Both the position numbers and the translations under genes were made by a program. From JAWPMT01 sp965267435 (GTDB taxonomy: Bacteria; Bacteroidota; Bacteroidia; Cytophagales; Cyclobacteriaceae), in contig OZ253960.1 of assembly GCA_965267435.1 (NCBI GenBank), forward strand, positions 4,092,001-4,156,000: DNA of 64,000 bases, given 5' to 3'. Positions within the stretch are counted from its first letter, which is position 1; the number at the start of each line of letters is the position of its first letter. Of this stretch, positions 42,401 through 52,400 are shown one piece after another. The notes beneath the pieces are model-generated. The model did not search any database. It saw only the letters and a list, made by a program, of their open reading frames with translations, and had not been told where the DNA came from.

Positions 42401-44803
42401 ATTGAGCGCCTCGACTGCCAGGCCATTGGCCGTAGATGAATTGCCCCTGATGAACTCGAGCTCTATTTGCTCAAACAATAGTCGCCACTGCAGATCATAA
42501 TGTTCCTTCCAGGGGTCATGGTCCTCAAGTAGCTGCTGAGCCCGTTGGAGCAAATCCATAGAGGCATCGAAAGCAATGGCCTCCTTGGCCTTCAGGCCTG
42601 CCTCGATATTGAATCTGGCTAGCCTTAGGCGGCTTGCCGGGGTTTTTATCATTGGGATTGCCCGATTGAGTTGATTGGTGATCTGGAATATCCAATCATC
42701 CCCACGACCATCTGCGGTCGATTCAAAATACCGGCCAATCAGTAAATGCAAGGCCTCTTTGTCCTTAATGATCGCATAGGCTGCCTGATGAATTCTGTCA
42801 TGGACGAATACATACTGACTGCCTTCTCGGTAGAGAAAAGCTTCCCTGACAGCTGTATTTAGACACCTATTGATCTCCTCCTCGCTGACGTCATAAAGAT
42901 CCGCCAAGAGTGAGTCGGCAAATTCATTACCAATCGCAGCTCCTGTGCCCAGGTAAGTACGGACTTCATCTGATAGCTCATCCATCTGCTTGACCAGAAA
43001 GTCCACAACATTCTCGGTGACACTTTCCTTGTCAATCTCGTCCTCATTCCACTGCCAAAGTCCCTCTTCCAGGTCTGGGTAAATGTGTCCCTGCTCGTGC
43101 AGGCTCTGCAAAAATCTGTGGATATAAAATGGATTGCCTTGTGTTTTGCGGTGTACTTGTTTTGCAAGGGTCGTCACCTCACCCACAGGTCGCATGAGGC
43201 AGTAGCCAATCATCTTCTGCACCTCCTCCAACGGCAGGTTGTTGAGCATGATCTCTTCATAAGGAAAATGTCCTTGCTTGAAGCTCTCCAGCATAATGTG
43301 CAGTGGGTGACTCTCATCAACTTCATTGTCGCGATACGCGCCGATCACCAGCAGCATCTGGTCCTGGTTATTAGCCAGGAGTTGCTGAAGCAAATGAAGG
43401 CTTGCAGCATCTATCCATTGTAGGTCATCGAGAAAGATGGTAATGGGGTACGGCTGGGAGGTAAATACTTTGAGAAACTCACCAAAAGCAAATTCAAATC
43501 GATTTTGGGCGTCCGAGGTCTGCAGCACCTCAAGGGCTGTCTGTTGGCCAATGATCTTTTCCAGAGTGGGGAAGACGTCCGTGAGCACCTTACCATTTTG
43601 TGACAGGGCATCCTCCAGTTGGCTCTTCCAGAAAGAGAGCTTTGCCTTGTGCTCAGTCATCAGCTGTGTCAGGAGTCCTTCAAAAGCCCGGATCAGCCCA
43701 CTGTATGGCACAGGTTGCTGGAGCAACTCGTACTTGCCTTCTAGAAAGAAACCATCTTCCTGCAGCACTTTTTGCCTGAGCTCCTGAACGAGAGATGACT
43801 TGCCAATGCCGGGTGCTCCCTTGACCAGGAGAAACTGCGTGGTACGCCTATTGATGCAAGTCGAGCAGTTGTCGGTGAGCTTTTGGATCTCCTCCTCTCG
43901 ACCAAACAGATGTCTGGGGAGTCTGAAAATGGAAGAAAAGTCATTTTCAGCGAGTTCGAAGAAAGGGATCTTCCCCTCGCCCTCCAGCGCATCGGCACAA
44001 CGCAACAGGTCGCGCTCCAGACCGTTGGCGGACTGATACCGCTCGTCGGGATTCTTCGACAGCAGCTTGTGAATGATTGCTGCCAACACGCCGGGTACAT
44101 CACGCACCCTTTCCGTCAGCGGCGGTGGCACAGTAGCGATGTGCTGGTGAATGATGTTGTGAGGATCATCGCTTTCAAAAGGGAAGCGTCCGGCAAGCAT
44201 CCTGTAGAACAGGATCCCCAGCGAATAGAAGTCTGTGCGATAATCCGCCTGCCTATTGATGCGACCTGTTTGCTCAGGCGACATATAGTGGATCTTGCCC
44301 CCGGATTTCGTCTCTCCGACCTGATCGAAGGAGTTGGAAATGCCAAAGTCTATCAGTCGAATCTCTGTCAGGTCTTTGTTGACGAGTATGTTGTCGGCAC
44401 TGATGTCCCGATGGACGATCCGCTGGCGATGCATCTCCTTCAAGGCCTTCACGATCAGCGGCGCCACCTTCAGAAATTCGGCGATTGATAACTGGCGCCC
44501 GTCGGACAAGAAGCCGTCGAGTGCCTGACCGTTAAAATACTCCAGAACGATGGCCAGGCCATTCCCATGGGGCACGAGTTCAAGATACTTTGCCAGTCCC
44601 TGATCAGGCGGTGACTGAGTGGTGAGTGACTGCCCTGTCTCGAATTCTGCACGGAATCGGTCTATCTGTTCTGCAGTGGGATAATCATCCACTTGTACCT
44701 TCACGATAAAGGACTCCCCCTTCTGTGCGTGTCTCGCCTCAAAAACAGAAGTTTGTTGATTCTGAAATAGCTTTCGGTCGATTTCGTAGTCGCCTATTCT
44801 CAT
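39473..44803 (-). CDS. Giant Ser/Thr kinase - AAA ATPase - GAF - histidine kinase
   Basis: 1776-residue multidomain signalling protein. In order: a Ser/Thr protein kinase domain (about 1-265; VKV lysine, IVHRDISADNILV, IDFG); an AAA-type ATPase (about 290-560; Walker A GAPGIGKSS, Walker B ITIFLDDLQW); a long helical TPR-like region (about 600-1250); a GAF domain (about 1290-1440); a coiled coil; HisKA (SLGELTAGIAHEIQNPLNF); and HATPase (G1 DNGTGIPEE, G2 GTGLGLSLS). There is no membrane segment. Similar kinase-ATPase-GAF-histidine kinases are known in cyanobacteria and Bacteroidota. Its histidine kinase core is the same type as in the sensors further right. Confidence 0.93.
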   Translation of the reverse strand: MRIGDYEIDRKLFQNQQTSVFEARHAQKGESFIVKVQVDDYPTAEQIDRFRAEFETGQSLTTQSPPDQGLAKYLELVPHGNGLAIVLEYFNGQALDGFLSDGRQLSIAEFLKVAPLIVKALKEMHRQRIVHRDISADNILVNKDLTEIRLIDFGISNSFDQVGETKSGGKIHYMSPEQTGRINRQADYRTDFYSLGILFYRMLAGRFPFESDDPHNIIHQHIATVPPPLTERVRDVPGVLAAIIHKLLSKNPDERYQSANGLERDLLRCADALEGEGKIPFFELAENDFSSIFRLPRHLFGREEEIQKLTDNCSTCINRRTTQFLLVKGAPGIGKSSLVQELRQKVLQEDGFFLEGKYELLQQPVPYSGLIRAFEGLLTQLMTEHKAKLSFWKSQLEDALSQNGKVLTDVFPTLEKIIGQQTALEVLQTSDAQNRFEFAFGEFLKVFTSQPYPITIFLDDLQWIDAASLHLLQQLLANNQDQMLLVIGAYRDNEVDESHPLHIMLESFKQGHFPYEEIMLNNLPLEEVQKMIGYCLMRPVGEVTTLAKQVHRKTQGNPFYIHRFLQSLHEQGHIYPDLEEGLWQWNEDEIDKESVTENVVDFLVKQMDELSDEVRTYLGTGAAIGNEFADSLLADLYDVSEEEINRCLNTAVREAFLYREGSQYVFVHDRIHQAAYAIIKDKEALHLLIGRYFESTADGRGDDWIFQITNQLNRAIPMIKTPASRLRLARFNIEAGLKAKEAIAFDASMDLLQRAQQLLEDHDPWKEHYDLQWRLLFEQIELEFIRGNSSTANGLAVEALNRAKGNLEKASVYNLLTVFSTMQVQYPEALEYGRSGLQLLDIAIPDEANLEAAIGQGFMKIGGLMADKTPLDLLERPALSLDDPAAMKIRILVNMCSPAYLGGESNLWTFLVNESVARSIEEGNIPESCTGYSSYGILCGLAFGDFQQGYAFGDLSYQLSHKLNSVRQRSNTCFVMGCFLNPYARSMKHTFPFLQEGLMAGLQSGEVQFAGYNAATFGLAHMASGAPLSVLIEHCDRGVEIAEKTKNDFTKTNLLPFYVIARDLVEGDPTMGHQKYANATDDELFALIEQAHNLSGKMFFFVFKAYVSYMQGRPMEAYEHIKNATMLLFAVPGIIIMVDYHTYLPLIALELLAENGPDEELEKVVAESKAALEQWNASVPENFQFRLDLVKAIEQEIAGDHLAALHLYESSVQGASKYAMLPVKAIALEKAGKMMRKIGVDRMGDMHLKDAYLAYQEYGATVKLTQLEEDHPALFQKHADLERMDATSYVTSQSLEAFDSQTLVKSSLAISEEVTLKGVLSRMMEVVFEHAGAEKGFFLLGAEGDWKIEAQGHLNPRKFSFLQGIPATAENGNGALLPTEIINYVQNTKEDLLLEDAVSSSEFAHLPYIRQQGVRSVLCLPVLRHGMLIAILYLENSLSAGAFTKEQLELLRILSSQMAISVANARLYEDLERKVAERTAEINSQKNELETTLQNLRQTQTQLVQSEKMASLGELTAGIAHEIQNPLNFVNNFSDVNTELLDDLMEEAAKGNTEEVTEIVKDLRTNEQKIHHHGRRAEEIVKSMLQHSRVGDGKTVSTDLNALADEYLRLAYHGLRAKDPSFNVEFVTEFDEDLPKVDVVPQDMGRVLLNLINNAFAAVSDKQKSIRAAALVEEHPHAPEGARSFTPMVKVSSQTSGDRAVITVSDNGTGIPEEIRDKIMQPFFTTKPPGSGTGLGLSLSYDIITKGHGGTLELKNRSDEGVVVTVSLPLNSRHQT

Positions 44804-44856
44804 TCGGGCCTTTATTCGGTTTCTAATCCTTGAAATGGGCTCGTGCCATACCCTAG

Positions 44857-47121
44857 TTAATCAAAATTTGGGAAAACATTACGTTTAAAAAATCTCCTCA
44901 CCTTTCTCCTATCAAACCATATTTTGTTGATCATGTAATTGTAATCCTTCGCGACAGGTACATTGTAGGTATTCTCGCTATTCTGCTTCAGGCTAGGGGC
45001 CCAGACAGAGTGCAGCGTAAAGCCAAAATTCAAATCCTTGTGAGACATGACAGTGAGTGGCCCTTGTTTCAGATTGGCGGCATCGAAGATCCAAAGTTCA
45101 CGAAAGACGTTGGTTTCGCCATTCAATTCCGCTTCATTGAGCATCACCACCACAACGTATCCGTCGATGGCCGGGCGATTGTTCTTGCTCCCTACCCGGG
45201 AGACAAATTGTATGGACCTGATCTCATAGCCTTTGGGGAACTGGAAATAGTCCGGAAGCGTGAAAGCCTCGGTATCCATTCTCACCAGTTGGTTGGGGAT
45301 GCCATCCCCGGCAAGGTCATCGATCTCGCCAACATTCACCTTCCTATTTGGATAACCTACATAGAGGTTGTGTACAAATTTGGTGACGCGGCGATACTCC
45401 ATACCATAGCACTGAAAGAACATGTCTGTGATCTCATTACTGGGAACCGTTCCTGAGTAAATGTCCCTGTACGTGTAGAGGCCCACACCCCAGGTAGTAG
45501 CACCCATGTCATCGCTAGCAACGTCACCCGTCTGGCGCATGATGTTCTCTGACAACACATCCCCTGAATCTCCATCAATTTCATACTTCCCTATTCGGCC
45601 GATGTCCTGCGGGTTGGACGCCATGATGCCATAGGTTTTGTCCGAGACGTCTGTTCCGTCCAGCAACTGGTCGAAGGGTCGTACCCACTCCGCCAGGCAA
45701 GCAGCGCTATTGCTGGCTCCATATAGTGTCAACTTGCCATCTGGATTCAGATAATTAAGCTGGCAGTGTACGAATTCGGGTTTCAAACGGACTTTGCGGG
45801 CAGTGACCTTTTTCTTCTTAGGGTCCAGGTCTTTACGAGAGACGATATAGATATCTGTGAATGCTTCCTGCGCATGTGTCGTATGCTTTCTGATGAAGCG
45901 ATCAATTCTATCGTTGTGGGGGAAGGGATTGTTGAACATGAGGTCCAGCGTGATCTTGAAGGCAGCATCTATGAAGACAAAGTAATCTTCTGACAGCGTG
46001 GTCTGGTGACAGCACTGCTTGATGGCCACATTGTTCCCTTCCGTGTCCACCACTCGCCATGATTGCATTTTTGGGCTCCCGTCAAAACGGTGAATGATGA
46101 GCTTATCGCTCGTAGAAAAGAAATCGGCCACCCCAAACAATTGCATGATGGCCTTCATGATCTTTTGAACCAGATCGAAAATGCCCCCAAGTATCCGCCA
46201 GACCCAGACACCAGATGTCTTGTGCTCTTTGTGGACGGTATCAAAGTAGTTATTGAGGTTGTCAACGGCCTCCTCAGGATTCTCGATATGTTCCCACTCC
46301 GCTACCTTACCCTCCAGGTGCTTTTCAATTTTGTCATGGTGATGGTGAAGCACCCTGGCGGTGTGCGCTTTCTTGAAATGGATAGACGAATCCTTTGAGT
46401 AGTTGACAGAAAACAGCTCCTTCGTGATAGGGTCAAACGCGGGGTGCGCCGATGTCTGCAGAATTGGGAACGGCCAGTGAATAAGCCCCGGAGTACCCCT
46501 GGTATATTCCTTCAGCCAGCCAATGGGTGTACGGAGCTCCATCGTGTGTGGGTCGAACTCGTAAGGCCGACCGGCATCAGTGGTCGCGACATACCTGTCG
46601 TGCTGATCGCTACCGTACCGAATGGGCGTGACGGCTGTCGACAACTGGTCACTCATGCCCAGCCAAAAAGATATGCGCGAGATGCCCAGATTCTTGAAGC
46701 CGCTAAAGCTGTGCTTCTTTTTGGGGTCATGTTGATGGTCACCATACTTCAGTGCCTCATCAGCATAGTAGCTTGGAGATTTTAGCAGGCGCCCCTTCAG
46801 CTTGACTTTTGGTGAATCCCATGCGTGACCACTGTCGGGGTCCTGGAAGTCCAGGCGATAGACGTAGCCACTACCCAACATAATGGGCGATCCATATTCC
46901 TGGTTTCGGGACCCATCCGGGTGATTTTCACGATAGGGTAGGTGGGAATTGACAGTGCCATTTGAGCTGTTGAAGAACATGTGGCCAGCCATGTCGCCAG
47001 GGATCTCTCCGTAGATACATTCCAGTTCCAAATCCAAAGGTTCCCGATCGGACCAGACCAGCGGCCTAATGGGGGGATTCAGTCGCTCTCTTCCTTCTTG
47101 AAGCTTCTTGGGGTCAAACAT
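44857..47121 (-). CDS. Carotenoid oxygenase (RPE65/CCD family)
   Basis: 754-residue protein of the carotenoid cleavage oxygenase family, longer than the usual 450-500 residues. The four iron-binding histidines can be placed: His226 (TSAHPAFDP), His372 (QCCHQTTLSEDYFVF), His452 (EFVHCQLNYLNPDG) and His704 (FTLHSVWAP). A roughly 60-residue Lys/Glu/His-rich insert near 255-330 accounts for part of the extra length. There is no signal peptide. Substrate could be a carotenoid, apocarotenoid or stilbene-like compound. It lies 53 bases upstream of the giant kinase and may share its transcript, hinting at a link to light or redox signalling. Confidence 0.88.
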   Translation of the reverse strand: MFDPKKLQEGRERLNPPIRPLVWSDREPLDLELECIYGEIPGDMAGHMFFNSSNGTVNSHLPYRENHPDGSRNQEYGSPIMLGSGYVYRLDFQDPDSGHAWDSPKVKLKGRLLKSPSYYADEALKYGDHQHDPKKKHSFSGFKNLGISRISFWLGMSDQLSTAVTPIRYGSDQHDRYVATTDAGRPYEFDPHTMELRTPIGWLKEYTRGTPGLIHWPFPILQTSAHPAFDPITKELFSVNYSKDSSIHFKKAHTARVLHHHHDKIEKHLEGKVAEWEHIENPEEAVDNLNNYFDTVHKEHKTSGVWVWRILGGIFDLVQKIMKAIMQLFGVADFFSTSDKLIIHRFDGSPKMQSWRVVDTEGNNVAIKQCCHQTTLSEDYFVFIDAAFKITLDLMFNNPFPHNDRIDRFIRKHTTHAQEAFTDIYIVSRKDLDPKKKKVTARKVRLKPEFVHCQLNYLNPDGKLTLYGASNSAACLAEWVRPFDQLLDGTDVSDKTYGIMASNPQDIGRIGKYEIDGDSGDVLSENIMRQTGDVASDDMGATTWGVGLYTYRDIYSGTVPSNEITDMFFQCYGMEYRRVTKFVHNLYVGYPNRKVNVGEIDDLAGDGIPNQLVRMDTEAFTLPDYFQFPKGYEIRSIQFVSRVGSKNNRPAIDGYVVVVMLNEAELNGETNVFRELWIFDAANLKQGPLTVMSHKDLNFGFTLHSVWAPSLKQNSENTYNVPVAKDYNYMINKIWFDRRKVRRFFKRNVFPNFD

Positions 47122-47354
47122 GTAGAAGTAGTTTTTAATACATTGGTTAAAGCCATCCTTTCTGTCTACGCTTCCCTAACTCATCTCATGTTCTCTCTTC
47201 CCAATAATCGCCGGCCGAAGTGCTGATTTGGGTATGTTAGAAGTTCCTTCAAAAAACGACAACTAACTCATTAATTTACAAAGGGTTTTGACAATAGACA
47301 ATAAGACCCTGGGAAATTACCGGGCGCAACGTATTTGGCTATTTATTTTACTCC

Positions 47355-49469
47355 CTATGCTGTTGGGAGGCTCATTATGAATTCGGTCCCTTTTTCAATT
47401 TCGGATGCTACCTCAATCGTCCCTCCGTGCCCTTGCGTCACAATATCATAGCTGAGGCTTAGGCCCAATCCCGTACCCTGTCCCGTGGGCTTCGTCGTGA
47501 AGAATGGCTGGAAGATCTTGTCCCGGATATCTGGGGGGATACCATGGCCGTTGTCGGAGACGGTTATAGTTATTGAGTTCTTGAGTTTTTGGGTTTTTAG
47601 GTTTACCGTCGGACCATCAACATCAGAGACCGCGGAGAAGGCGTTGTTCAGTAGGTTGAGGAGGACGCGGCCGATGTCCTGGGGGACAATCTTGATCTCG
47701 GGGAGGCCCGGTGCGAAATCGGTTTTGATATCGACATTGAATGACTGATCCTTGGCACGGAGACCATGGTAGGCCAGGCGGACATACTCTTCTGCCAGCT
47801 CGTTGATGTTCGTAAGTTGTTTTTCACCGTCCCCCCCGTGGGAGTGTTGCAACATGCTCTTGACGATCGCTTCGGCACGCTTGCCGTGATGGGTAATCTT
47901 CTCTTCGTTATTGATCAGATCGCGTCCAATGTTTTCCGCTTCGGCGAAGTTGCCTTGCCGGATCTCGTCGATAATTTCTTGCACAAGATCCCTGTTGACG
48001 TCAGAGAAGTTGTTGACAAAGTTGAGTGGGTTTTGGATCTCATGGGCGATGCCTGCCGTAAGCTCTCCGAGGGAGGCCATCTTTTCGGATTGAATTAGCT
48101 GCGCCTGCATGGTTTTGAGATCTTCATAGGCTAGTTCAATTTCCCTGGCCTGAGCCGCCTCCCGATCTTTTTCGGCAGCAATGATCTTGTTGGTTTGATT
48201 GACGAACCGGTAGCGCTGGAAGAGGACCACCGCAAGGATCAGTACCAGCAGCCCGGTGATCCCGACAGCGATACTTATCGTGCGCTGACGGTTCGCCCTC
48301 AGCCGCTCGATCTCCGTGCTCTTCTCAAGGATATCAATTTCACCCTGCTTCTTTTCCACTTCATAGGAAAGCTGTATAAAGGACACTTTGTCTGAAAGCT
48401 CCTGATCATACACATCATCCCGCATACCACCAACGAGGTTCTTGTAGTGGTAAGCACGCTCAAAGTTCTTTCGGTCTGCATAGACTTTTGATAGCCCGTC
48501 ATAGGCCCCTTCCAATTCTTCCTGGAATCCTACGTCGAGGACCAGCTTCTCTGCCTGATGGTAGCTGGCAAGTGCCTCCTCATTTCTCGCCATGAGACGT
48601 AATGTCTCACCTTTTTCCAGCAGTGCCTGTGCCATCTCCAACTGCTGGTTCAGCCCCCGTGCTCCCTCGTAGGATTCCTCGTGGAATCTTAGGGCTTCGT
48701 CGTATTCCTCGAGATTTCGGTAAACAATACCTATTTGATTGAGAACATAAGGTGCGTCCGCCGAATTGGAGACAATCGAAAGAGCGCTCTCGAGATAATA
48801 TAAAGCCGAATCGTAATTGCCGATTTTTATGTAGAGATCTCCAAGATTCCCCGCTGCAGTACTGACATCCTGGTCATCCCCAGCAGACTGAAGCAAGGGC
48901 AGCGCACGCCAGTAATATTGTAGTGCCTGCGCGTAGCTCTGAGGCATCGTGGAATAGACGCTACCTGAATTGAGTAATGCTGTGGCAATCCGCAAGGTGT
49001 CACCCTGGGCTTCTGCAATATTCAGTGAGCGCAAATAGTATTCAATGGCTTTGGCCTCGTTGCCCTCGTTGTAGAAGATAGCCCCGAGATTATTGACCAT
49101 ATTTGCCACACCTACCTGGTCGTTGATCTCTTCAAAGATCTGGAGACTTTGTAGCCAATTATCCAGCACTTGCACAAAATCCCCCGGTATGTAATACCCC
49201 AAGCCGATATGTTTGAGGGCATAGGCGGCACCGGTTTGGTAGCCAATGTATCTGGCCAGTGAAAGTGCTTGCTCACCATACTGGATGGCCCCTTCAGGGT
49301 CGGTACTGAACAATGAATAACTCAACTCATTGAGCGCGTTGACCTTTGCCGTGTCGCTAGGTGCCTCCGCTACGACAGCCAAAAGGCTATCAGTAACCGG
49401 GTCCTGGGCTCCTGCCTTCAGGGCCAAGACGGGGGCCAAAAGAATCAATACATACTTCCGTAGTCTCAA
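47355..49469 (-). CDS. TPR-type sensor histidine kinase
   Basis: 704 residues: signal peptide (1-21), a periplasmic array of TPR repeats (about 40-375), a membrane segment (about 398-418), a coil, HisKA (LGELTAGIAHEIQNPLNFVNNF) and HATPase (G1 DNGHGIPPD, G2 GQGTGLGLSLS). The kinase core is the one shared by the whole local family. It follows the subtilase gene by 11 bases, so the sensor and the secreted peptidase are likely co-expressed. No DNA-binding regulator is adjacent. Confidence 0.92.
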   Translation of the reverse strand: MRLRKYVLILLAPVLALKAGAQDPVTDSLLAVVAEAPSDTAKVNALNELSYSLFSTDPEGAIQYGEQALSLARYIGYQTGAAYALKHIGLGYYIPGDFVQVLDNWLQSLQIFEEINDQVGVANMVNNLGAIFYNEGNEAKAIEYYLRSLNIAEAQGDTLRIATALLNSGSVYSTMPQSYAQALQYYWRALPLLQSAGDDQDVSTAAGNLGDLYIKIGNYDSALYYLESALSIVSNSADAPYVLNQIGIVYRNLEEYDEALRFHEESYEGARGLNQQLEMAQALLEKGETLRLMARNEEALASYHQAEKLVLDVGFQEELEGAYDGLSKVYADRKNFERAYHYKNLVGGMRDDVYDQELSDKVSFIQLSYEVEKKQGEIDILEKSTEIERLRANRQRTISIAVGITGLLVLILAVVLFQRYRFVNQTNKIIAAEKDREAAQAREIELAYEDLKTMQAQLIQSEKMASLGELTAGIAHEIQNPLNFVNNFSDVNRDLVQEIIDEIRQGNFAEAENIGRDLINNEEKITHHGKRAEAIVKSMLQHSHGGDGEKQLTNINELAEEYVRLAYHGLRAKDQSFNVDIKTDFAPGLPEIKIVPQDIGRVLLNLLNNAFSAVSDVDGPTVNLKTQKLKNSITITVSDNGHGIPPDIRDKIFQPFFTTKPTGQGTGLGLSLSYDIVTQGHGGTIEVASEIEKGTEFIMSLPTA

Positions 49470-49480
49470 TCTGGAGGGTT

Positions 49481-52400
49481 CTATTTCTTCACAATCGGGA
49501 AGACCCGGATACCCTGACCTTCTCCAATAGTTAGGAAATATAGCCCATTATCGAGTCTCGACATGTCTATTTCGATAGTATTGATATCGTTGTGTCTGAC
49601 AATCTCCACTAACAGTCGCCGACCTATTTGGTCAACAAGGCCTATCTGGCGATTTGCCAAGTTCCCTCCTTCCACGCGAATACGCGCTATGTGCTCCACC
49701 GGATTTGGGTAAACGACATAGGCGTCCACTTCCGAAGACAAAAGCTCATAAGTAAACTCTGTGGCCACTCGCTTGAAGTCCTTATTCTTGCAGCGCTCAG
49801 AATCCGAACTCGCGGAAGAGGAAGTTGCAGACTTCTTGGTGCTCTCATTGGAGGTCAGTTCCCAAGTGAGTCCATTTCCGTCGAAAGGAATACCAAACTG
49901 CTCACTGCCGGGGACGAAAAGCTCCGGCGGCGCACCGAGGAAAGCAGCCAGTCCAGAAAATTGGTTTTCAGGTCCCAGTGGCACATACACAGGGGTCGCA
50001 TTTGGATTGACGTAGCTAAAGAATGCCTCGAAATCGAATCCTGAGGGATCATTCCTCAGCGGTTGGACGCAATCGAGGTACACCCTTACCTTTTTCGCTC
50101 CGGGACCAAATGGATTGACAAACAAGGTTCCATTCTCTGCATTCACAACATAGTTAGTAAGGGATGACAGTACCGGTTCCACATCATAGATCCCCGCAGA
50201 CCTCTCCGGCTCGTAGTCGGGAGTGACTACATATTGGAGTCCCTCGGTTCCGAACAGCGACTCAGGCGTGTCGTCATAGGCTAGACCTTCGAAGGTGGTC
50301 GCAAACTCAGGCAGTTCATCACCAGCATTGATGAAAGCGTCGGCCGTCGTGGCCATAAGCGATGCAGGAGTAACGGTGAGCAGTCCCGCGACGAAGGTTG
50401 GGTCTAGGTTGGCAACAAATTCGTTGATAAAAGCGCCCGGAATAATCAAGTGGGGCTTGCCAGCAGGTGTCACATCAAGGCCCGTCACAATGTTCATAGA
50501 ACTCACACCCGAGATTACCTCTTCTACTTCATCGACAATCAGGATGACATCCACATTGGCCACCTTGTCGTTGGGTTGAAAAATCGTTTCATTGACCAAT
50601 GGCTTGGCCCTGTTTTCTATGGGATCGAAGATGCTGCCAAAACCGTCCTGCACGCTCTCCCAGTTGACGAGCGCTTTGGCGCGATTGGGGATCCCCAAGG
50701 TGGGATCGTCGACATATGTGGTCAGCAGATCTGGTTCGAGGTCGATGGCCTGTATCTCATTGACCAGGGGTTTGGCACGGTTCTCAATGACTGTCTGCGT
50801 CGCCAGCCAGCTGCTACCATCGAGTAGCTCCAGCTCTGAATTTACAAGCGGGCGTGCCCTGTTGAAGACTCCGAGGGTATTTTCGGCGAATGTAGAAGTG
50901 TGGGCCTCCACCAATGAGGTAAGAAAGTCAGCCCGCTCACCGGCTGAAATATTTGTGTCATCGTATTCGTATCGCAGTGTGATAGCAAACGACTCCCCGT
51001 AGGTCGCTGTGACATCTTCCGCAACGATCGTCACCGACAGTGGCAATATGCTAAGGATACCAATCTCAAACACGAACTCATACTCCTCCAGCACCTCAAT
51101 GCCCGGCTCGACGACGAACGAGGGGGTGACTGCATAATTATTGACGCTACTGGTACTCGTAGCGATGGTACTGTACTGGATATTGGTAAGACCCAATCCG
51201 ATGGAGGCAGGGTCCACTCCTTCCGGAATCCCGCTAATAGCTACTGAAAATGTGGGTAGGGCCTCTCCAAATAGTTTCTGCGTGTCGTTGGCTTTGACGA
51301 CAATCAATTCGCGGATGCCATCTCCAAAGTACAGCGTGCTGCTAACGCCACCGTCAGAGCCAGCGGGTGTCTTTGGATCTGTCGAAACGTTGATGGGTGG
51401 ATCGCCACCAACGATGGGTATCGCGGCCACCAATTCCTCACTGCTGACAAACTGCGTTGCCGGACTGCCATTGGCATCCACTACGGGCTCACCCCGGAGA
51501 TTGATTTCGGAATCTTCTGTAAAGAAGCGCCCTGTTACACGGAAGGTGAGGGTCTCTGCATTTTCATCGATAATCTCCAGTGTCTCCACCTGGGGTGTGG
51601 GAGCAGCGATGAGCTTGAAAGCCTCATTTACCTGAGCGAATCCCGCACCGGTCTTAGATTCCGGACCGATCGCCAGACTCGATTGCTGAATGAGCGAGAG
51701 GATCTCTTCATTGAGGGAGGGGTCCCCATCCGGTGGACCCTCGGGATACCACGCAGGTATCACTGATCTGAACAACGCCGCCGCGCCCGCCGCATGGGGT
51801 GCTGCCGCCGAAGTGCCGAAGAAATTGGGAAATTGCGTATCTGGGTCAAACTGGATATCAGCGCCGATCGAGAGCACGTTGGTGTTGACACCATCAGGGG
51901 CCGTGAAATCAACAGCCACGTCACGCCCATTGGGCAACAGCCCTCCAGAGGAGGAAAACGGCTCTGCCGAAAGCGGATCGCCCCCGTAGAATGCTGCACC
52001 AATCGTCCATGCCTCTTCGACCATCGCCTGACCGGTAATTGTCGGCGCACCCTCGTTAAACTCATTCAGCACGAGGTCCGGCCCCTGGAAGATGATCAGG
52101 CGAAAACCAACGGAACCGGAAGGCGCCCCCTCCGCACTGCTGACCACAAAATTGGCCTGGCCGCAGGCCGTGGCTTCAAATGCTATGAGCTCCACGGGAT
52201 CCCCGACGAAGCTTATGCGGTTGTTGCCCACGATCAGGTTCTGGCTGTTGTCCACGACGTTGACGTCAAGGTCTGTCGCCACGCCGGGCAATTGGTTGAG
52301 GGAATAAAAAGGCTCATCCCATTGCAAGACTGCGAGGTACACACCGGGACACACAGAAAAGCTCAACTGGAAATCACCACCTCCAAAATCATGGGCTACG

